In this document: in pieces, positions 1-6,926 of the stretch
Layout of the letters: each line of letters starts with the position of its first letter
Numbering within the stretch: position 1 is the first letter of the stretch
Source of the DNA: Bacillota bacterium
GTDB lineage: Bacteria > Bacillota > Sulfobacillia > JAJZYS01 > JAJYTV01
DNA: 14,204 nt
NCBI GenBank assembly: GCA_021786135.1
Contig: JAJYNV010000022.1
Location: forward strand, 1 to 14,204
Reading direction: 5' to 3'
Program-made: the position numbers and the translations under genes
Notes under the pieces: model-generated
Told to the model about the DNA's origin: nothing
Seen by the model: the letters and a program-made list of their open reading frames with translations, nothing else
Database searches by the model: none

Positions 1-389
1 GACGCGCACAGGCCAAGTGCAGTGAACCGCTTGGCCGCCCCGGATGGCTCGCCGTCGGCCGCCGGATCCGAGGGCGGCCACTTAGCGCCAAGGGGCTGAA
101 CGATTACAACGTATCGGACAAGGGCGCCACCTGTAAACAGAGGAGATGGCAGCCTGGTGCGGGTCGCAGCGCGGCAGCGCGACGAAGCGACGTGAGCCGA
201 CGTCCAGACGTCTTGAGAGGCCGGCCCTGCCATGGAACGGAGGAAGCGACGCGCCGAGCTGATCCGCGGCCAAAGGTTCAGATGGTATGCGTCCTGCGGC
301 TGCCCAGCCTCAGGAGTTTGAGCGGCGGGGGTCGTCACCTACAGCGCCCTCGCGACCCCCATCACCCGCAGATGCACAGAGGACATCTG
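1..389. other. Gene-free stretch downstream of gerC
   Basis: No reading frame here has a convincing start, ribosome binding site or family resemblance. The plus-strand frame that stays open through this stretch continues antisense to gerC and is best read as a high-GC shadow. A short open frame enters from the left edge and stops with TGA at 97-99, so it could be the tail of a plus-strand gene outside the window, but it is too short to judge. The only other structure is an inverted repeat at 327-360, listed separately. Confidence 0.5.
327..360 (-). terminator. Possible hairpin terminator of the ger operon
   Basis: GGGGGTCG (327-334) and CGACCCCC (353-360) form a perfect 8-bp stem around an 18-nt loop. 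It lies about 30 bases past the gerC stop codon, where an operon terminator would be expected. No T-run follows on the minus strand, so this is not a classical intrinsic terminator. It could equally be a chance GC-rich repeat or an RNA-stability element. Confidence 0.25.
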
Positions 390-1460
390 TCACAGGGACG
401 GGGAGAACTGCGGAGTGATACGTGCCGTCACCCGCACCGCAACGGTGGTGCGGCGCAGGTCGAAGTCGGAGTAGCCGGCTTCCAGCGCGACCTGATGCCA
501 GTGCGCACCGTCGGCGTCCGCCGCCTGCATCTTCCGCGTGACGCTGAGGATGCGGCGGAGCATCTCGTCGGCGGCCACCTGGGAGAGCTGCTGCATGAGG
601 GTGGAGTCGAGCTTCATTGCGGGGCCCGAGTACACCTCGAGATCGGCTGCAACGTGGACCGTGATGCGGCGCGCTTTCCCGTCGTAGCGTGTCGTGGGAA
701 CCACCTTCGTGGCCTTGAGCACGTAGGCGTCGTACGGAGCAGGGAGCGTGACGACGTTTCGTCCGCGCAGATTGGACAGCCAGCGCAGGCTGACGCTTTC
801 CTCGCGGTCCAGCAATGTCCGCAGCGTGCCTTGGGAGACGAGGGCGGTGCCGGACGCCCGGACACTCGTCTGCGGCAGGTTGTCGAACATCGGGATCCGC
901 ATCGTATCGCTCCTGTCGAGGACGCCCCAGATCGTCTTCCAGAGGGGCTCTTTGAAATGGCCGTCGCGGGATTCCGGTTCGGACTCGAACTCCTTCAGGA
1001 GGCGGACGCCAATCAGGCCCATGGCTCCGTCCGGGTGGCTGAGAAGTCCAAGTGCCGTGCCGGAGGTACCGACGGCAAACGCCGTCCTGTCCACTTCAGA
1101 GCTCTGCAGCAGCAGGAGAAGCGGTTCCGTCAGGCGGCCTCCGAGGACACCCTTCCCGAACACGAAGATCTTGGTCGACCCGAGGTAGAGACGGCGTGCC
1201 AGGTGGGTGCGCAGGTCCTCGATCGCCTCCACCAGGGTGGGACCGTCTCCGTAGTGGATCGCGCCGGTATAGCTCGCGGTACCTCCCTGCGCGAGCAGCG
1301 CCTCCACGATCGAGACGCGCCAATGGTCCTGCGCGAGGTAGTCGAAGCCCATGGCGATGACCGGCGAGCGGTCGCTGATGTCCTTGATGTCCCAGCAGCC
1401 GGAGAGTAGGAGGGTGCTGGCGAGCACGAGTGCCGTGAGCGCCGGCCGGGACCATCTCAT
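390..1460 (-). CDS. gerAC: Ger(x)C-family spore germination lipoprotein (germinant receptor C subunit)
   Basis: This 356-residue protein is the lipoprotein subunit of a GerA-type germinant receptor, which sits on the spore inner membrane with the A and B subunits. A basic N-terminus (MRWSRP) and a hydrophobic stretch lead to the lipobox L-S-G-C, with Cys22 as the predicted lipidated residue. It is followed directly by WDIKDISD and VIAMGFD, which match the usual CWD...D..IV.A.G.D opening of Ger(x)C proteins. The rest shows the mixed alpha/beta pattern of the family and is slightly shorter than the usual 370-400 residues. The frame stays open far upstream, but the ATG at 1460 is chosen because it gives the signal peptide and overlaps the gerB stop (ATGA). 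The family assignment is firm. The germinant sensed cannot be told, and the symbol denotes subunit type only. Confidence 0.93.
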   Translation of the reverse strand: MRWSRPALTALVLASTLLLSGCWDIKDISDRSPVIAMGFDYLAQDHWRVSIVEALLAQGGTASYTGAIHYGDGPTLVEAIEDLRTHLARRLYLGSTKIFVFGKGVLGGRLTEPLLLLLQSSEVDRTAFAVGTSGTALGLLSHPDGAMGLIGVRLLKEFESEPESRDGHFKEPLWKTIWGVLDRSDTMRIPMFDNLPQTSVRASGTALVSQGTLRTLLDREESVSLRWLSNLRGRNVVTLPAPYDAYVLKATKVVPTTRYDGKARRITVHVAADLEVYSGPAMKLDSTLMQQLSQVAADEMLRRILSVTRKMQAADADGAHWHQVALEAGYSDFDLRRTTVAVRVTARITPQFSPSL

Positions 1461-2518
1461 GCGAGGGCCGCCTCGCGCGTGGCGCGGCGCCGGCCGAATC
1501 CCAGGAGCAGCGCCGGTAGGAGGAAGTAGAGGATGATCCCGTAGAGCGACCAGGTATTCTTGATGACCGCGAAGACATCCTCGGGCAGGACGACGACCGC
1601 CAGCCCCACTACGACCGCCAGCCAAGGCACGAGGACGCGCAGCGGCGTCAGAGGGTGGACGCGGACGCCGAGGCTGGCGATGCCGGCGATGGAGTACGAC
1701 GTCACGATGGAGAAGACGATCATCTGCCAGATGATCGTCGAAACAAAGGCGATCCGCTGGAACGGGAGGTAGGTGGACGTGATGGTCTCTACCACGGCCA
1801 GGAAGGGGCTCGGCAACTGGGATGCCGATGTGAGGCCGAAGACGAGCTGCGGCTCCACCATGGTGATGACGAGATAGCCCGCCCCGAGCGCCACGCCTGT
1901 GAAGACCGGCCGGCGCAGGTCGCCCTTCGCGAGAGGACCGAACACTGGCAGGATGTCGTAGCCGCGTGGACAGAACAGGATGGTCGGCCAGAGCCAAGGT
2001 ATGGAGCCGGTGCCGAAGGGAAACGGCAGGAGCCAGCGGAGGGAAGCGTCCGGCATCGCACCGAGCACGAGGATGGTGAGAGGGACGATGCTGACGATGG
2101 CGATGAGTCCGATCACCCGCGTGACGTTCTCGATGCCAAGACGGATCGCGTAGAAGGCGAGCCCGGCGGTGACCAAGGCCACCATGAGGCGAGGCGTGGC
2201 AGGAAGCTCGGTATAGGCCAAGAGATCGACCCATGCGTGCAGCATGGCTGCCGCCGCCATGAGGTAGAACGGCACACGCAGGAACCGGAGCCCTTTGCGG
2301 ACCGTATCAGCCCAGGGGTTCAGGGCAGCATCGTTGAGGCTGAGGCTGAGGTGCGTGCCGAGGAACGACCAGCCGAAGGCCAACAGCATCCAGAGGAGCG
2401 TGCCATAGCCTGCCGCCTGGAAGACCGGACGCCCGAGGGCCACCGGCGTCATGCAGATGGTGACGATGAAGCTCACCCCGGCGATGCTCCAGGGCGCGAG
2501 AGCGGGAGAGCGCTTCAT
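1457..2518 (-). CDS. gerAB: GerB-type spore germination permease (germinant receptor B subunit)
   Basis: The 353-residue product is a polytopic membrane protein with about ten hydrophobic segments (for example near residues 11-28, 37-54, 82-101, 111-125, 134-153, 204-222, 258-280, 295-311 and 324-340). This matches the GerAB/spore permease family, related to APC-superfamily amino-acid transporters, in which the B subunit is the likely germinant-binding subunit. Family-like stretches include LRWLLPFPFGTGS (160-172) and LPFQRIAFVSTIIWQMIVF (251-269). Length is typical (about 360). The start ATG overlaps the gerA stop and the stop overlaps the gerC start, each as ATGA. No strong Shine-Dalgarno precedes it, so translation probably depends on coupling to gerA. 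The substrate cannot be predicted from the sequence. Confidence 0.93.
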   Translation of the reverse strand: MKRSPALAPWSIAGVSFIVTICMTPVALGRPVFQAAGYGTLLWMLLAFGWSFLGTHLSLSLNDAALNPWADTVRKGLRFLRVPFYLMAAAAMLHAWVDLLAYTELPATPRLMVALVTAGLAFYAIRLGIENVTRVIGLIAIVSIVPLTILVLGAMPDASLRWLLPFPFGTGSIPWLWPTILFCPRGYDILPVFGPLAKGDLRRPVFTGVALGAGYLVITMVEPQLVFGLTSASQLPSPFLAVVETITSTYLPFQRIAFVSTIIWQMIVFSIVTSYSIAGIASLGVRVHPLTPLRVLVPWLAVVVGLAVVVLPEDVFAVIKNTWSLYGIILYFLLPALLLGFGRRRATREAALA

Positions 2519-4002
2519 CGGCGTCGCGGCGCAGTCCGCCGCACATAGAAGGGGACGCTGGTGCTGCGGCGCTGCTGCGGCGACGCGGTGCTCCAGGCGC
2601 TCGGCAGGAACGGGGCGAGCGGTGCGAGGTAGGGCGATCCGATCTCGCGCTTGACCGAGAGATTGATCATCAGCCAGATGAGCCCGGCGCTCCAGCCCAC
2701 GAGACCGAGCACGCCGCTGACGAGGAGAAAGATGTACTTCCAGACGCGGACGGCGTAAGTCAGGACATAGCGCGGCGTGATGTAGGTCGCGAGAGCCGTC
2801 AGTGCCAGCAGGATCACGCCGAGGTTGCTCGCGAGGTTTGCGCGGACGGCGGCCTGGCCCACGATCAGGCTGCCGACGATGGATATGGCGGGGCCCAGGA
2901 CTCCCTTCATGGCGGTCGTGGCCTCTGCCATGATGTCGAGTACGAACAGCATCAGAAGCGTCTCCGTGAGAATCGGGAAGGCGAGCGACTGACGGTTGGA
3001 TGAGACCGCGATGGCGAGCAGGCCTGGCATCACGGTCGTGTTGACCGTGAGGACCGCGATGTAGAGGCCCGGACCGAGCAAGGCTATGACGAAGGCGATG
3101 AAGCGTATGGCGCGCACGAAGTAACGCGCCGATGTGGACTGGAGGTACTCCTCCTCATCCATGAAGAGCTCCGCGAAGGTGACCGGGAGCAGCAAGGCGT
3201 AGGGCGAGCCGTCGACCAGGAGGGCGAAGCGTCCGCGGAAGAGGAAGTCGGCGGCCCGGTAGGGACGCTCGGTGAAGTCCGCCGGCAGGAAGGGCGACCA
3301 GAGACCGCCGTACACCGCACGCAGCAAGGAACTCACGAAACCGATGCGCGGCGGGCGGTAGCGCCTCAGGCGGGAGAGGATCTCCTCGAGTTGCATCGGG
3401 TCCGCGCTGCCCTCCTTATAGAGGACCGCGGTCTCGGTCGGCACGTCGGTGCCGAGTGTGACGCGTTGGGCGATGAGCTGCGGATCGCGCAGGTGGCTGC
3501 GGATGAGAGCGATGTTCATCTCGAGCGGTTCGACGAACGAGTCCTTGGGCCCGAAGATCGCGCGCTCTGTGGTGGGCTCGTCGATCGTCCGCGTCGGGAT
3601 GGAGCGCAGCTGCAGCGCGTAGACGCCGCTCGCGTGGAAGACCAGGACCGCGCCGTCGATCAGGTGCCTCTCGGCATCTTCGCCGTGCCGGAGCTTCGTC
3701 GCACGGACGAGCAGACTGGGGACAGGCGTGGTCGAGTTCACAAGATGCGCGATCAGCTCCGCCTGCAACCGCTGTCCGTCCACCATGGCCGGCAGCTGCA
3801 ACACGCGCAACCGCTCGCCGTTTGGCCGCGTGACGTCCAGCTCCGAGACCTCCGGGTGTGCCCGCTTGATCTCGTCCGGGTCGAGCTCGCGGCCCATGCG
3901 GGAGATGAGACCCAGGATGCGCATGCCCTGGTGCTCGATGGCGCCGATGTCCGTCTTCGCGTCCCCCTCTGCGTTAGCGTGCGAACCGAGCGGACGGCCC
4001 AT
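2515..4002 (-). CDS. gerAA: GerA-type spore germination protein (germinant receptor A subunit)
   Basis: This 495-residue protein is the A subunit of a germinant receptor, a family with a large soluble N-terminal region and a membrane-embedded C-terminal region. Family landmarks are visible: ERAIFGPKDSFVEPLEMNIA (146-165, like the usual RGPREGFVEDL..N), GRFALLVDGSPYALLLPVTF (257-276), LTETLLMLFVLDIMAEA (345-361) and AISIVGSLIVGQAAVRANLA (372-391). Four or five membrane segments lie between about 298 and 448, followed by a basic tail. The frame is open to 4602, but that extension runs under the divergent kelch gene. The ATG at 4002 is preferred for its GAAAGG site 4-5 bases upstream; the ATG at 3924 is an alternative. 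It is the first gene of the gerA-gerB-gerC operon and overlaps gerB by ATGA. Confidence 0.92.
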   Translation of the reverse strand: MGRPLGSHANAEGDAKTDIGAIEHQGMRILGLISRMGRELDPDEIKRAHPEVSELDVTRPNGERLRVLQLPAMVDGQRLQAELIAHLVNSTTPVPSLLVRATKLRHGEDAERHLIDGAVLVFHASGVYALQLRSIPTRTIDEPTTERAIFGPKDSFVEPLEMNIALIRSHLRDPQLIAQRVTLGTDVPTETAVLYKEGSADPMQLEEILSRLRRYRPPRIGFVSSLLRAVYGGLWSPFLPADFTERPYRAADFLFRGRFALLVDGSPYALLLPVTFAELFMDEEEYLQSTSARYFVRAIRFIAFVIALLGPGLYIAVLTVNTTVMPGLLAIAVSSNRQSLAFPILTETLLMLFVLDIMAEATTAMKGVLGPAISIVGSLIVGQAAVRANLASNLGVILLALTALATYITPRYVLTYAVRVWKYIFLLVSGVLGLVGWSAGLIWLMINLSVKREIGSPYLAPLAPFLPSAWSTASPQQRRSTSVPFYVRRTAPRRR

Positions 4003-4308
4003 GCGCCCTTTCGGCCCATGCCATGGCCGCGCGCCCGCTTTGCGGCGCACCTGTCCTTTGGCTGCTGGGGAGCGGGCGCGACGCCTTGGCGGCCGACTTG
4101 TGCCATGCGCTCCCGCCGTCCCGGTACGACCGCCATCGCAGCGACCATGGCAGGCGCGTCTTGATGTCGACGAGAGATGGCCATATGTGCTGGGGATGCG
4201 CGTGCAGCGAGCGCCCCGAGAAGGGGTCCGGTCTGGAGGTGCTGCGCCGCAGTGCAGCAAATGGTCATGACTAGTCCAAGGAAGACGCGAACCCGAGGAG
4301 GTCCCGTT
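4003..4308. promoter_or_regulatory. Divergent intergenic region between gerA and the kelch lipoprotein gene
   Basis: This 306-base spacer must carry the promoters of both the ger operon (minus) and the kelch gene (plus), because nothing else separates them. I could not find a convincing sigma-A or forespore sigma-G pair. The closest -10-like string for gerA is CATATGG near 4180, but it lacks a matching -35. A short CCCC/GGGG hairpin lies near 4213-4226. The plus-strand frame is open here but has no start with a good ribosome binding site before 4309. Confidence 0.5.
4295..4302 (+). promoter_or_regulatory. Ribosome binding site that fixes a GTG start
   Basis: GAGGAGGT is an almost full match to the anti-Shine-Dalgarno sequence. 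It lies 6 bases before the in-frame GTG at 4309 and sets the start of the kelch lipoprotein, which otherwise could be placed as far upstream as 4177. Confidence 0.85.
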
Positions 4309-5265
4309 GTGCCCCATAGCCGCAGCCGGCCACTGATTCTGCTTCTCGCCCTGCTGCTTTCCGGGTGCGGCCATGGGGCTCTGTCTAAGAAGCCCGCGCC
4401 GCCGAAGTCCAAGGTCGTCACGGGCTTCACGCTGCGGGAGATTGCAGCGCTTCCCGTCGCTGCCGAAGGCTTGGCCGCCACGCTGCAAGGTGGAGGCGTC
4501 ACCATCTTCGGCGGCCTTGGGCCGCGAGGGTCGCTCGATGCGATCTATCGCCTGGAGGGCACGCACCTCACTGCCGCCGGGCATCTGCCGCTCCCCATCC
4601 ACGACCTCGCGGCGGCGCCCCTGCCGGGCGGAGCCGTCCTGGTCGGGGGAGGCGGCCAGATTTCAAGTTTCGACCGGCTCTACCTCTATCGCGCAGGTAG
4701 CGTGACCAGCTTCGCGACGCTGCCCACGCCGCGCTCGGACCTTACGGCCGTGTCCTTGCAGGGGGCCGTGTACCTCGTCGGGGGCTACACCGGCAGCAGC
4801 TTTCTCGCCACGATTTTGCGGGTCGAGCCGGATGGGCACATAGCCGCTGCCGGCCAGCTGCCGCTCGGCCTGCGCTATGTCGGGGCAGCGGCGCTCGGCG
4901 GGAGGATCTATGTGTTCGGCGGACTCGGTCAGCAGGGCTGCCAGTCCGCGATCTACCGCTTCACGCCCGGTACTGGCGTCAGGCGCGTGGGAGCGCTGCC
5001 GGTGCCGGTCCGCGCCCCCTTGGTCGCTGCGGGCAGCGACGGCATTCTTGTCGCGGGAGGCGAGACGGCACCAGGCCAGGACGTGGCAGCGGTGTACTGG
5101 TACAGTCCGGGCAGCGGCCTGAGGGCCATCGGCAGGCTGCCGGGACCCCTCGCGCTTGGCGCAGTTGTGTATCTCGGGCGTGATCAGTTCGTCATCGTAG
5201 GCGGAGAAGATGGATCGCAGATCGCTCAGGGCATCTTCCTCCTGCATCTGCGCCGTGGCGGCTAG
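4309..5265 (+). CDS. Kelch-like six-bladed beta-propeller lipoprotein
   Basis: The 318-residue product starts at GTG behind a very strong ribosome binding site. A basic start and a leucine-rich segment end in the lipobox L-S-G-C (Cys20), so it should be a secreted lipoprotein anchored on the outer face of the cytoplasmic membrane. The mature part contains six repeats of about 46 residues, each with a beta-strand ending in a Gly-Gly pair (residues 68-69, 113-114, 158-159, 204-205, 250-251, 298-299), as in kelch propellers. Typical strings are TIFGGLG, VYLVGGYTG, IYVFGGLG and FVIVGGEDG. No catalytic motif is visible. Such propellers usually bind proteins or glycans. It diverges from the ger operon, which is suggestive of, but does not prove, a role in spores or germination. 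Confidence 0.87.
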   Translation: MPHSRSRPLILLLALLLSGCGHGALSKKPAPPKSKVVTGFTLREIAALPVAAEGLAATLQGGGVTIFGGLGPRGSLDAIYRLEGTHLTAAGHLPLPIHDLAAAPLPGGAVLVGGGGQISSFDRLYLYRAGSVTSFATLPTPRSDLTAVSLQGAVYLVGGYTGSSFLATILRVEPDGHIAAAGQLPLGLRYVGAAALGGRIYVFGGLGQQGCQSAIYRFTPGTGVRRVGALPVPVRAPLVAAGSDGILVAGGETAPGQDVAAVYWYSPGSGLRAIGRLPGPLALGAVVYLGRDQFVIVGGEDGSQIAQGIFLLHLRRGG

Positions 5266-5270
5266 CGCAG

Positions 5271-5293
5271 GCGGGGAGAGGTCTTCTTCCCGC
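5271..5293 (+). terminator. Hairpin just after the kelch gene
   Basis: GCGGGGAGA (5271-5279) pairs with TCTTCCCGC (5285-5293) as a 9-bp stem with one G-U pair and a 5-nt loop. It starts 5 bases after the TAG stop. The position suits a terminator or a 3' stabilising hairpin, but no T-run follows. Confidence 0.4.
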
Positions 5294-5438
5294 AGGCGGT
5301 CAAGGCTAGTATGGAGGTGGTTTCCTGTCGCGGCCGCGCGGGCGGTGAGGAAGTAGTCTCGGCGGTATGGATGCGTCCATGCGCCGAGCGTCTCGCAGTG
5401 GCCGACGCAGCAATTCAGGCGAAGGAAGGGTGGCGCCC

Positions 5439-6425
5439 ATGGATCGGAGCCCTGAGTTGCGCACGATCACGCTCGAAGAGCACTTCGCAACCCGCGCCTA
5501 CCTCGATGGCGCGGGCAGGCGGCTCACGGAGCAGGCGAGACCGGGCCAAGGGGAACTGCTCGAACGGCTGCTGGACGTCGGTGAGGGCCGCATCGCGGAG
5601 ATGGACGCCGCCGGCATCGACGTACAGGTGCTGTCCCTTACGGCGCCGGGTACGGAACAGCTCGACGCAGCCGAGGCTGTGGCGCTCGCGCATGCGTCGA
5701 ACGAGGCGCTCAGGGAGGCTGTACGGCATTATCCTGATCGTCTGGCCGGTTTCGCTGTCCTGCCGATGGCGCGGCCTGAGCAGGCAGCCGACGAACTCGA
5801 GCGGGCGATCAGGGGGTATGGTTTCAAAGGAGCCGTGGTGAACGGTCACGTGCGCGGCCGCTACCTGGACGATCCCTACTTCTGGCCCGTTCTCGAGCGG
5901 GCCGAGGGGCTCCGGGTGCCGATCTACCTCCACCCGACGCCGCCGCCGCAAGCAGTCATCGAAGCGCACTTCACGGGCAACTTCTCGCCCGAGGTATCGG
6001 GCGTCTTCGCTAGCGCAGGGTGGGGTTGGCATATCGAGACAGCGCTCCACGCGCTGCGGCTGATCCTCGGCGGGGCGTTCGACCGCTATCCTGGTCTTCA
6101 GATCATCGTCGGCCATCTCGGCGAGACGCTTCCGTTCATGCTGCCCCGGCTCGACCGCACCATGCCGCCCGCGCTCACGAAGCTCGACCGCCCCATCGGG
6201 TCCTATCTGCGCGAGAACTTCAACTACACCTTCAGCGGGTTCAACTTCCCGCCGACCTATCTCGACCTGATGCTCGAAGTGGGCATCGACCGGATCATGT
6301 TCTCGGCTGACTACCCCTTCGCTTCCATGGCAGAAGCGCGCCAGTTTCTCATGCAGCTCCCCGTGAGCCCGGCGGATCGTGCCCGCATCGCGCACGGCAA
6401 TGCGGAGCGTCTCCTGCGCATGTAG
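5439..6425 (+). CDS. Amidohydrolase-2 family protein, gamma-resorcylate/2,3-dihydroxybenzoate decarboxylase-like
   Basis: This 328-residue cytoplasmic TIM-barrel protein belongs to the ACMSD/amidohydrolase-2 family of metal-dependent hydrolases and non-oxidative decarboxylases. The signature metal ligands are all present: E13 and H15 in TLEEHF, H165 in IYLHP, H226 in VGHLGE (with E229) and D291 in SADYPF. The segment HIETALHALRLI (198-209) and the C-terminal NAERLLRM are also typical of dihydroxybenzoate and gamma-resorcylate decarboxylases. Length matches the family (about 325). The frame is open from 5367, but the ATG at 5439 is preferred because AAGGAAGGG lies 8 bases upstream. The gene stands alone, with no aromatic-degradation neighbours, so the substrate is unknown. 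Decarboxylation of a hydroxylated aromatic acid is the best guess, with hydrolysis as the alternative. Confidence 0.87.
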   Translation: MDRSPELRTITLEEHFATRAYLDGAGRRLTEQARPGQGELLERLLDVGEGRIAEMDAAGIDVQVLSLTAPGTEQLDAAEAVALAHASNEALREAVRHYPDRLAGFAVLPMARPEQAADELERAIRGYGFKGAVVNGHVRGRYLDDPYFWPVLERAEGLRVPIYLHPTPPPQAVIEAHFTGNFSPEVSGVFASAGWGWHIETALHALRLILGGAFDRYPGLQIIVGHLGETLPFMLPRLDRTMPPALTKLDRPIGSYLRENFNYTFSGFNFPPTYLDLMLEVGIDRIMFSADYPFASMAEARQFLMQLPVSPADRARIAHGNAERLLRM

Positions 6426-6550
6426 CTGAGATGCACTCGCTGTGGGCAGGCGGGCCTGGGGCGCGTCCGACGGTCGCATCCGGTCGTCGCGCCTGGGCGG
6501 GTGTTGCGGACTCCCCGGAGCGGAGGTTTCGCTTCGCACTGCTCGCCCCT

Positions 6551-6732
6551 GTCATGCCTGAGTGATAGGCAATGGGCGACTGGCAAGCATGTGGCCAGTC
6601 GACATCTCGCAGGATTCTTCACGCGCCGGGGAACCGTCTCGGGGGCACTCGCATCGGCACCTGCGTTCGGGGGAGCTCTGAGATGGGGTCTTGGCGGCTT
6701 CTTCCGCTACGGACCGCCTTCGCAGGCATGAC
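6551..6732. repeat. MITE-like or REP-like inverted-repeat element
   Basis: GTCATGCCTG (6551-6560) and its exact reverse complement CAGGCATGAC (6723-6732) bound a 182-base non-coding stretch. Each end also forms its own small hairpin: GCCT-gagtgat-AGGC at the left and GCCT-tcgc-AGGC at the right. Inside is an 8-bp stem, CGACTGGC (6577-6584) with GCCAGTCG (6594-6601). No target-site duplication is evident. The layout resembles interspersed palindromic elements found between convergent genes. Copy number in the genome cannot be seen from one window. Confidence 0.4.
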
Positions 6733-6844
6733 GTCGGGCCTGAGCCGCGGGATCTACGCTCCTACGGGGCTGGTGGTCGTCCACGCCTCATCACGGCGGC
6801 GGCGCCGACCCGAGCCCACAACTCAGGCGTCGCAGGATGCAGCC

Positions 6845-6875
6845 GCACCGCCAGCCGACCACCGGCAGGCGGTGC
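6845..6875. terminator. Strong hairpin between convergent genes, probable terminator
   Basis: GCACCGCC-A-GCC (6845-6856) pairs with GGC-A-GGCGGTGC (6864-6875). This gives an 8-bp stem, one A/A mismatch and 3 further pairs around a 7-nt loop. On the plus strand it is followed by TTTCCTGTT, a weak T-rich tail. On the minus strand it lies about 50 bases past the kinase stop. It may act in both directions, but the tail makes plus-strand termination more likely. Confidence 0.5.
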
Positions 6876-6926
6876 TTTCCTGTTCGAGAACCACCAGGGC
6901 CAGAGGCGCCTTACCAAGCCAGAGAG

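Larger units (their letters stand above)
6426..6926. other. Gap between convergent genes
   Basis: This stretch of about 500 bases separates the ends of the amidohydrolase and kinase genes. Short open frames on both strands lack ribosome binding sites and family resemblance. The content I can identify is the inverted-repeat element at 6551-6732 and the hairpin at 6845-6875. Confidence 0.6.

Noticed and set aside
1..99. Possible decayed insertion sequence end at the left edge (GGCCACTTAGCGCC-type string)
   Set aside because: It vaguely recalls IS21-type terminal repeats, but there is no transposase remnant, paired end or repeat to support it.
192..1409. 405-codon plus-strand open frame antisense to gerC
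   Set aside because: It lies over a gene with clear family motifs, has no ribosome binding site, and its composition (rich in Arg, Gly, Asp, His) is that of a high-GC antisense shadow.
390..2234. 614-codon frame that would make a longer GerC
   Set aside because: The extra N-terminal part runs out of frame through gerB; the lipobox signal peptide and ATGA overlap fix the start at 1460.
4175..4190. Sigma-G-like promoter for gerA (CATATGG as -10)
   Set aside because: No acceptable -35 at 17-18 bases upstream; the match is within chance.
4003..4602. 200-residue N-terminal extension of GerA
   Set aside because: It overlaps the divergent kelch gene and its signal peptide, is low-complexity, and does not resemble GerA proteins.
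5415..6539. 374-codon minus-strand frame antisense to the amidohydrolase
   Set aside because: The opposite strand carries all metal-binding motifs; the antisense product resembles nothing and lacks a start signal.
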